32,968 nucleotides of DNA from Alphaproteobacteria bacterium (lineage in GTDB: Bacteria; Pseudomonadota; Alphaproteobacteria; Rhizobiales; Amorphaceae): positions 1 through 32,968 of the forward strand of contig JAUIJH010000046.1 in assembly GCA_030431335.1 (NCBI GenBank), read 5' to 3'. The notes under the pieces were generated by a model. It ran no database searches and was not told the DNA's origin. It worked only from the letters and a program-made list of their open reading frames with translations. Positions 25,198-32,968 of the stretch are shown piece after piece; position 1 is the first letter of the stretch, and each line of letters opens with the position of its first letter. The position numbers and the translations under genes were made by a program.

Positions 25198-26172
25198 TTA
25201 TTGTCCCGACCGCCGCCGTCGATAGGCGGCGAGCGCCACGGCGGCGATCAGGATGAGCCCCTGCACCACGTCGCGCAGCGGTTTCGGAAATCCTAGCATA
25301 TTCAGAAGCGTGAAGATCGCCTGCAGCACCAGCGCGCCGATCACCGAGGCCCCCACCGCGCCGTGCCCGCCGAGCAGCCGCGCCCCACCGATGACGGCCG
25401 CGGTGATCGCCTGCAGCTCCAGCCCGGTGCCGACGTCCGTCGACACGCCCGCGAAGCCGCCCAGCAGGATCACCGCCAGCACCGCCGACACCGAGGAGAT
25501 GACGAAGGCGAGCGTGCGCACCCGCCGGTGCGGCACCCCGGCGAAGGCGGCGCTCCGGGGGTTGTCGCCCACCACGTGCTGGAGCCGCCCGTAGTTGGTG
25601 CGGTGCATCAGGAGCCACAGCGCCGCCGCCACCACGGCGGCCACGATCACCGCCACCGGCAGGATCGTCACGAAGGGCACGTCCTTGATCAGGACGCGGC
25701 CGAACAGGCGGTAGGCGTCGGGCAGGTAGCCGCGCGGCGCCCCGCCCGACCAGGTGAGGGCGATGCCCGTCAGCGAGATCATCATGCCGAGCGTCGCGAT
25801 GATGGAGGGCACCTTGAGGACGCCGACCACGAAGCCGTTGACGAGGCCCACCAGCACGCCCGCCATCAGCGCGAGGGTGATCACCCACCACGTCCCGTCC
25901 GGGTCCATGCCGAGCAGGATCGAGCTGCCGATGACGGTGAGCGTCGCCAGCGCGCCCTGGCTGAGGTCGAACCCGCCGGAGGTGATGACGAACACCTGCC
26001 CGCAGGCGAGCACGATGATCGGCGCCGCCCGCTTGAGGAAGTTCATGTAGCCGAACGGCTGCAGGAAGTTGGGCGAGATCACCGCGATGACGATGACCAG
26101 CACCACCAGCACGATCAGGATCGGGTTGATCCGCGTCAGGAATTTCACGAGGGGGGAGGGGCCGTCGCTCAT
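25198..26172 (-). CDS. Sugar ABC transporter permease (second of two)
   Basis: A 324-residue multi-pass inner-membrane protein of the BPD_transp_2 ribose-type family. It has the segment VITSGGFDLSQGALATLT near the middle of the first half, and AITAAVIGGARLLGGHGAVG in the C-terminal third. The ATG at 26172 overlaps the stop of the upstream permease (ATGA). It forms a heterodimeric channel with that neighbour. Ends 32 bp before the binding-protein gene. Confidence 0.92.
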   Translation of the reverse strand: MSDGPSPLVKFLTRINPILIVLVVLVIVIAVISPNFLQPFGYMNFLKRAAPIIVLACGQVFVITSGGFDLSQGALATLTVIGSSILLGMDPDGTWWVITLALMAGVLVGLVNGFVVGVLKVPSIIATLGMMISLTGIALTWSGGAPRGYLPDAYRLFGRVLIKDVPFVTILPVAVIVAAVVAAALWLLMHRTNYGRLQHVVGDNPRSAAFAGVPHRRVRTLAFVISSVSAVLAVILLGGFAGVSTDVGTGLELQAITAAVIGGARLLGGHGAVGASVIGALVLQAIFTLLNMLGFPKPLRDVVQGLILIAAVALAAYRRRRSGQ

Positions 26173-27125
26173 GCCTCGATCCGCCGCGAGCGGGCCGCGT
26201 AGAGCGCGACGGCGACGACGATGATCACGCCGCGCAGGATCTGCTTGGCGAAGGCGTCGACGCCGGTGATGTTGAAGATGCTGTCGATCAGCGAGAAGAT
26301 CATCACGCCGACGAGGGTGCCCCACACGCCGCCGCGTCCGCCCGCGAGCGCCGTGCCGCCGATCACCACCACGGCGATGGATTCCAGGTCGTAGACCCCG
26401 TCGCGGCCGATCCACGGCGCGCCCGAGCGCAGCCGGCTCGCGAGGTAGAGGCCGGCCACCGCCGCGCACAGCGAGCAGATCACGTGGCTGAGGATCACCA
26501 CGCGCGTGGTGCGCAGCCCCGCGAGCCGGCTCGCCTCCGCGTTGCCGCCGACCGAATAGATGTTCGACCCCGCCCGCGTGAAGCGCAGGAACGCCCAGGC
26601 CGCCACCGTCAGCGCGATGAGGAAGAGGAGGCTGATCGAGACGCCGCCGACGGTGCCGTAGGCGAACACCTGGAACTCCACCGGCACCGCGCCGGCGAAG
26701 TTGTTGAACGAGGCCGACAGCAGCCCTTGCAGCAGCAGCGCCATGCCGAGGGTGGCGATGAACGGGTTCACCTCGAGCTGCGTGACGACGAGGCCGTTGG
26801 CGAGCCCCACCACCGCGCCGACCGCCAGCACGGCGGCGACGGCGGGCCAGATCATCGCCGGGTCGCCGGCCATGATCCACGAGGCGAGCACGGCCGCCAC
26901 CGAGATGAGGTTGGCGACGCTGAGGTCGATGGAGGCGACCAGGATCGCGAAGGTCTGGCCGACGGCGGTGATGCCGAGCGCGATGGAGCGGCCGAGGAGG
27001 GAGAGGAGGTTGTCCACCGTCAGGTACTGGCTCTGGCCGGTGGCGAGCGCCGTCGCCACGTAGATGGCGAGCGCGATCGCGAGCAGGATCAGCGGCACCC
27101 ACTCGGCCAGCCGCATCGTCCTCAT
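26169..27125 (-). CDS. Sugar ABC transporter permease (first of two)
   Basis: A 318-residue inner-membrane permease of the same family as its neighbour. Key segments are AILVASIDLSVANLISVAAV and VVVIGGTALAGGRGGVWGTLVG. The ATG at 27125 overlaps the ATPase stop (ATGA); a second in-frame ATG at 27116 is less well placed. The two permeases are diverged, consistent with an old duplication into a heterodimer. Confidence 0.92.
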   Translation of the reverse strand: MRTMRLAEWVPLILLAIALAIYVATALATGQSQYLTVDNLLSLLGRSIALGITAVGQTFAILVASIDLSVANLISVAAVLASWIMAGDPAMIWPAVAAVLAVGAVVGLANGLVVTQLEVNPFIATLGMALLLQGLLSASFNNFAGAVPVEFQVFAYGTVGGVSISLLFLIALTVAAWAFLRFTRAGSNIYSVGGNAEASRLAGLRTTRVVILSHVICSLCAAVAGLYLASRLRSGAPWIGRDGVYDLESIAVVVIGGTALAGGRGGVWGTLVGVMIFSLIDSIFNITGVDAFAKQILRGVIIVVAVALYAARSRRIEA

Positions 27126-28630
27126 GCGGCGCGGTCCTGCGGTGCGTCGGTGGCGGCGTGCATCACGGCGGCCTCGCTGGCGCCGCGGCCGAAGGTGGCG
27201 GTGATCCGCCCGCCGGCCATCACCACCACCGTGTCGCTCACGCCCAGCACCTCGGTGAGGTCGGAGGAGACCATCAGCACCGCCGCGCCGGCGTCCGCCA
27301 GCGCCCGCATCCGCTGGTAGATGCCGGCCTTGGTGTTGACGTCGATGCCCCGCGTCGGCTCCACGAACAGGAGCACCTTGGGGTCCATCGCCAGCCAGCG
27401 CGCCACGATGGCCTTCTGCTGGTTGCCGCCCGACAGCGAGCCGATCGGCACGTCGACGCTGGCGGCGCGCAGGTCGATGGCGCGGAAGGCGGCCATCATG
27501 TCGGCGGTGGTGCCGTGGCGGGTGCGGTCGGGGTGGCCGGCGAGGGGGGAGAAGGCGCGCGCGGTCATCATCGCGTTGTCGATGACGGGCTGCATGAGCG
27601 CCAGGCCCTCGGCCTTGCGGTCGCCCGGCAGGAGCACGATGCCGCGGGCCACCGCCTCGCGCGGGCTCGCGAGGCGCACCGCCTCGCCGTCGAGCGTGAG
27701 GGTGCCGCGCTCGAACGGGGCGAGGCCGAAGAGGGCGTGCGCCAGCGCCGTGCGGCCCGCGCCCTGCACGCCGGCGAGGCCGACGATCTCGCCCGCCCGC
27801 AGCGCGAGGTCGATGCCCGACAGGCGCGCATTGCCGCCGCCGCTGACTTTGAGGCGCACCTTGCCGGGCGGGGCGGTCGGCGGGTCGGGATAGAAGTCGC
27901 CGATGTCGCGCCCCACCATCGCGTTGACGATGACGCCCGCCTCCGGCACGCCGTCGAAGGCGGCGGCCACCTTGCCGTCCTTGAGCACGGTCACGCGATC
28001 GGCGAGGCGGCGGATCTCGGGCATGCGGTGGGTGATGTAGACGATGGCGCGGCCCTGCGCGCGCAGCCGGTCGACCAGCTCGAACAGCAGCGCGCACTCC
28101 GCCTCGTTCAGCGCGGCGGTGGGCTCGTCCATCACGATCAGCGCGGCGTCGAGCGACAGCGCCTTGGCGATCTCCACCAGCTGCTGCTCGGCCACATCGA
28201 GCGCGCCGACCAGGGTGTCGGCGCCGAAGCGCCGCCGCTCGCCGAACATCTGGAGCACGCGCTCCGTCTCGGCCCGCATCGCGCGCTGGTCGAGCCGGCC
28301 GAAGCGCCCCGCCGGCTCGCGCCCGAGGAAGATGTTCTGCGCCACCGTGCGGTCCGGCAGCAGCGAGAATTCCTGGTAGATGACGCTGATGCCCGCCTTC
28401 AGCGCGTCGAGCGGGGTGGCGAAGTGGACCGGCACGCCGTCGCGCAGCACGGTGCCCGAATCGGCCTGGTAGACGCCGGACAGGATCTTGATCAGCGTCG
28501 ACTTGCCGGCGCCGTTCTCGCCGGCCAGCGCGTGCACCTCGCCGGCGTTGCAGGCGAAGCTGACGTCGTCCAGCGCCTTGATGCCGGGGAAGCGCTTCTC
28601 GATCCGCCGCAGCTCGAAGACCGGGCTCAC
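27122..28630 (-). CDS. Sugar ABC transporter ATPase with two nucleotide-binding domains
   Basis: A 502-residue RbsA/MglA-type protein. Domain 1 has Walker A GENGAGKST (residues 37-45), a family-typical altered signature (LDVAEQQLVEIAKAL), Walker [12 protein letters not shown] and ITHRM. Domain 2 has the usual degenerate Walker A (VQGAGRTAL) and a good signature LSGGNQQKAIVARWL. Its Walker B reads VLLFVEPTRGID: V423 replaces the normal aspartate, while E424 is kept. GTG at 28630 is chosen because it overlaps the epimerase stop (GTGA), matching every other junction here; a GTG 5 codons upstream is possible. Contrast with the single-domain xylose ATPase in the same window. Confidence 0.9.
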   Translation of the reverse strand: MSPVFELRRIEKRFPGIKALDDVSFACNAGEVHALAGENGAGKSTLIKILSGVYQADSGTVLRDGVPVHFATPLDALKAGISVIYQEFSLLPDRTVAQNIFLGREPAGRFGRLDQRAMRAETERVLQMFGERRRFGADTLVGALDVAEQQLVEIAKALSLDAALIVMDEPTAALNEAECALLFELVDRLRAQGRAIVYITHRMPEIRRLADRVTVLKDGKVAAAFDGVPEAGVIVNAMVGRDIGDFYPDPPTAPPGKVRLKVSGGGNARLSGIDLALRAGEIVGLAGVQGAGRTALAHALFGLAPFERGTLTLDGEAVRLASPREAVARGIVLLPGDRKAEGLALMQPVIDNAMMTARAFSPLAGHPDRTRHGTTADMMAAFRAIDLRAASVDVPIGSLSGGNQQKAIVARWLAMDPKVLLFVEPTRGIDVNTKAGIYQRMRALADAGAAVLMVSSDLTEVLGVSDTVVVMAGGRITATFGRGASEAAVMHAATDAPQDRAA

Positions 28631-29475
28631 GCGGCCGCGTCCCACAGCCGCCGCACGGTGGGGGCGCTCTGGCGCATCAGCTCCTCGGTGCTAGCGAACA
28701 TCGGCCGCCAGATCCGCGTCGCGGCGGCCAGCTCCGGCAGGCCCGCGCCGAACGCCTCCACCACCACCGGCCCGTCGAACCCCACCGCGCGCACCGCCTT
28801 CATGATCGGGCCGAACGCCACCTGCCCGGTGCCGGGGATGCCGCGGTCGTTCTCCGACACGTGCAGCACGTGGATCTTGTCGCCCACCGTGCGCACGGCG
28901 GCCACCTGGTCCTTTTCCTCGATGTGGGCGTGGAAGGTGTCGTACATGATGCCGAAGGCGGGGTGGTCCACCAGGTCGGCGTAGGCGCGCGCCTGCGCGG
29001 CGGTGTTGAGGAAGTGGGTCTCGAACCGGTTGAGCGGCTCCAGCGCCAGGCGCATCCCGCGCGCGGCCGCCTTCTCGGCCATCGCGTGGTGCGCCTCGGC
29101 GCCGCGCCGCCACTCCGCGTCCGTCGGGCCCGTGCCGGTGAACACGCCGATGGGCGCGTGGAACGGCCCGCCCACGGTCTGCGCGCCCAGCGCCTCGGCG
29201 CAATCGAGGATCCAGTCGAGGTGGGCGAGGCCCGCGCGGCGCAGCGCCGCGTCGGCGCTGGTGGGGTCGGCCTCGGGCCGGCAGATGGCGGTGCAGCCCC
29301 GCGCCAGCGCCAGCGCGTCGAGCCGCCGCCCCATCGCGGCATAGTCGTCCGGGTTGCCGGTCAACATCGGCACCTCGACGAGATCGAACCCCGCCTCGGC
29401 CGCCATCGCGAACAACGCGAAATCCGCCTCGCCGACGAATCCCGTCGCGCACAGCAAATTAATGCCCAGCTTCAC
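28627..29475 (-). CDS. Ketose 3-epimerase-like sugar isomerase (TIM barrel, AP-endonuclease-2 fold)
   Basis: A 282-residue enzyme resembling D-psicose/D-tagatose 3-epimerases. The four metal ligands are in place: E146 (LALEPLNRFETHF), D179 (YDTFHAHIEE), H205 (LHVSENDRGIPG) and E240 (VVVEAFG). The sequence around them is very close to the psicose epimerase pattern. It likely interconverts C3 epimers of a ketose brought in by the transporter encoded after it. The start is uncertain: GTG at 29475 gives the family N-terminus (VKLGINLL); GTG at 29481 or 29505 are alternatives. First gene of a five-gene operon joined by 4-base overlaps up to the second permease. Confidence 0.87.
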   Translation of the reverse strand: MKLGINLLCATGFVGEADFALFAMAAEAGFDLVEVPMLTGNPDDYAAMGRRLDALALARGCTAICRPEADPTSADAALRRAGLAHLDWILDCAEALGAQTVGGPFHAPIGVFTGTGPTDAEWRRGAEAHHAMAEKAAARGMRLALEPLNRFETHFLNTAAQARAYADLVDHPAFGIMYDTFHAHIEEKDQVAAVRTVGDKIHVLHVSENDRGIPGTGQVAFGPIMKAVRAVGFDGPVVVEAFGAGLPELAAATRIWRPMFASTEELMRQSAPTVRRLWDAAA

Positions 29476-29613
29476 CGTCACCTGCCCCGATGGACGCCCA
29501 GACACCCGCCCGTCCCACCGGGACGATCGGGCTCTCGATCTGTTGTCGCATCAGGAGAGCAGCCGCGCGCCGTACTGTAAAGCGCCAGCTTCATTCAACA
29601 CACGGTCACGGCC
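29476..29613 (-). promoter_or_regulatory. Leader region of the ketose-transport operon
   Basis: This 138-bp gap separates the cyclase gene from the epimerase and should hold the operon promoter. CGTCCC (29511-29516) and GGGACG (29520-29525) form a tight 6-bp inverted repeat, and GATCG (29525-29529) / CGATC (29536-29540) a second one beside it. These are candidate operator or leader hairpins. No convincing -35/-10 pair was found. Confidence 0.4.
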
Positions 29614-30843
29614 TCACAGTGTCGGGGCGAGCCACAGGCCTTGCGAGATGCCGTCGTCCTCGTCGGGGCCGGCGGCGGTCACGTCGGGCACGAACACGTC
29701 GAGCGGCTCGTCGAGGCCGCGCACCTCGTGGGCGCCGGCCGAGATCATCATCCGGTCGTGCGAGCGGCCGATGTCGGCCACCGCCGCCGACACCAGGTAG
29801 TTGCGCCCCAGGCGGCTGCACAGCGAGGCGATCCGCGCGGCCACGTTGACGTCGCGGCCGATGACGGTGAAGTCCAGCCGGTCGCCGGTGCCCACGTTGC
29901 CGTACACCGCCTCGCCGAAGTGGACGGCGACGCCGAAGGTGATGTCGAAGCTGTGCCCGTTGATCCGGAACGGCGCGACCGGGGTGTCGAGCGCCGCGCG
30001 CGAGGCGTCCAGCGCCGCCAGCACCGCGCCGCCGTCGCCCAGCTTCTTGGCCGGGAAGATCGCCAGCACCGCGTCGCCGATGAACTTCAGCACCTCGCCG
30101 CCGCGCTCGTGGATCGGCGGCACCACCACGTCGTAGTAGGCGTTGAGCACGTTGGCGGTGGCTTCCGGCGGCAGCCGCGTCGACAGGTGCGTGAAGCCGC
30201 GCAGGTCGGCCACCAGGATCGCCGCGCGCACCTCGGTGACGTTGCCGCGGTGGACGCTGCCGTCGATGATCTGGCGCGAGGGCTCGCGGCCCACGTAGGC
30301 GGCCAGCACCTCCTGGAAGGTGGAGCGCAGCGTGCCGATCTCCACCACCGCGGAGACGGCCGGCAGGATCGCCTGGATCAGCGCCTTCTGCGGCGGCGTG
30401 AAGTCCTCCGGCGATTCGGTCGCCAACGTGACGTACATGCGCGCTTGTCTGCTGGAGGCCAGCGGAATCACATGATAGTGCCGCAGGCCCAACGCCTTGA
30501 GGTCCGGCACGATGCCGAATGCGTCGTCGGCCGTCTCGTCGAGGTCGAGGTGGAGCGGGCGGCCGCTCTCGTTGGCGATGCGGAAGGGGCTGCGCTCGTA
30601 GAGGCCGCTGTCGCGCTCGTCGTAGCCGAAGCTCGTGTAGTGCATCGGCTCGCCCGGCCGCCACAGGAAGCCCGCGGCGAGCATCGAAGGGTGGAGCAGG
30701 CCGAAGCTCACCGAGAAGCGGTGGAGCGCCAGCCCTCGCGCCGTCAGCCGGTGCGCGAGCCCCTCCACGAAGGCGGGCGGCTCCAGGCGCACGGCGTCGC
30801 GCAGGAGCCAGTTCACGATGGGGGTCGGGTCGTCGTTGGCCAC
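29614..30843 (-). CDS. Class III adenylate/guanylate cyclase with N-terminal sensor-like region
   Basis: A 409-residue soluble protein. Residues 1-170 form an uncharacterised region, possibly GAF-like (HYHVIPLASSRQARMYVTLA). Residues 203-360 are a class III cyclase domain with the first metal aspartate D213 (VADLRGFTHLS), K253 and second metal D257 (EVLKFIGDAVLAIF), and the transition-state pair N333/R337 (GRDVNVAARI). It should be catalytically active, making cAMP most likely. GTG at 30843 is preferred because GGGAG lies 9 nt upstream; ATG at 30870 adds 9 residues but lacks a ribosome site. It lies just downstream of rpoD in the same direction. Confidence 0.85.
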   Translation of the reverse strand: MANDDPTPIVNWLLRDAVRLEPPAFVEGLAHRLTARGLALHRFSVSFGLLHPSMLAAGFLWRPGEPMHYTSFGYDERDSGLYERSPFRIANESGRPLHLDLDETADDAFGIVPDLKALGLRHYHVIPLASSRQARMYVTLATESPEDFTPPQKALIQAILPAVSAVVEIGTLRSTFQEVLAAYVGREPSRQIIDGSVHRGNVTEVRAAILVADLRGFTHLSTRLPPEATANVLNAYYDVVVPPIHERGGEVLKFIGDAVLAIFPAKKLGDGGAVLAALDASRAALDTPVAPFRINGHSFDITFGVAVHFGEAVYGNVGTGDRLDFTVIGRDVNVAARIASLCSRLGRNYLVSAAVADIGRSHDRMMISAGAHEVRGLDEPLDVFVPDVTAAGPDEDDGISQGLWLAPTL

Positions 30844-30919
30844 CGTCAGGCGCTCCCTGCCCGGCCACATGCGATCGTCGTGACGCGGGCGCGGGCCGGC
30901 CTGCCGCAGAACGTCATAC

Positions 30920-30947
30920 GGCCGGTGCGGCGAGTGCTGCACCGGCC
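30920..30947 (-). terminator. Hairpin after rpoD
   Basis: GGCCGGTGC (30920-30928) pairs perfectly with GCACCGGCC (30939-30947) across a 10-nt loop, 24 bp after the rpoD stop. There is no U-tract after it, so it may be an RNA-stabilising or Rho-assisted terminator separating rpoD from the cyclase gene. Confidence 0.5.
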
Positions 30948-30971
30948 TCCTCACTCTCGGGGCGGGCTCGC

Positions 30972-32968
<1,997 letters not shown>

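Overview
The window is about 33 kb of very GC-rich, densely packed bacterial chromosome. Several features point to an alphaproteobacterium, probably of the Hyphomicrobiales/Rhizobiales group: an AapJQMP-type amino-acid transporter, a XylF/XylH/single-domain XylG xylose cassette with xylBA, a rhizobial-style RpoD, and the codon and GC profile. That placement is inference from gene families; no rRNA is present. No tRNA, insertion sequence, phage gene or CRISPR array was seen.

Layout, left to right. (1) 1-4526 (+): the 3' part of aapJ, then aapQ, a GNAT acetyltransferase, aapM and aapP, mostly joined by 4-8 base overlaps. (2) 4565-9623: an accessory block with an exported two-domain nitrilase-fold hydrolase (-), an HxlR regulator (-) divergent from a GFA-family zinc protein (+) across a near-perfect 33-bp palindrome, and a beta-helix/RTX secreted protein (-). 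(3) 9624-10324: a non-coding stretch. (4) 10325-14639 (+): an NMT1/SsuA-type ABC importer translationally coupled to folD, then an endonuclease/exonuclease/phosphatase-fold protein. (5) 14893-20817 (-): xylF-xylH-xylG-xylB-xylA, divergent from a ROK regulator (+) that is coupled to an exported VCBS/UnbV beta-propeller gene. (6) 24038-29475 (-): a second sugar ABC importer with a ketose 3-epimerase-like enzyme first and the binding protein last. (7) 29614-32968 (-): a class III nucleotide cyclase and most of rpoD.

Most of the window is nutrient import: amino acids, an unknown small molecule, xylose and a probable rare ketose. In the xylose block, XylFGH imports the sugar, XylA isomerises it and XylB phosphorylates it, with the ROK protein as likely repressor.

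The most unusual structure is a multi-hairpin element of about 250 bp present twice in the same orientation (14634-14884 and 23773-24026). Each copy fills a convergent gene junction and supplies the last codon and stop of the upstream gene. Together they bracket the whole xylose/ROK/VCBS block as direct repeats. Other leads are a tandem nitrilase whose second domain has lost its cysteine, an ABC ATPase with a Val in place of the second Walker B Asp, a GNAT inside the aap operon, and folD locked into an importer operon.
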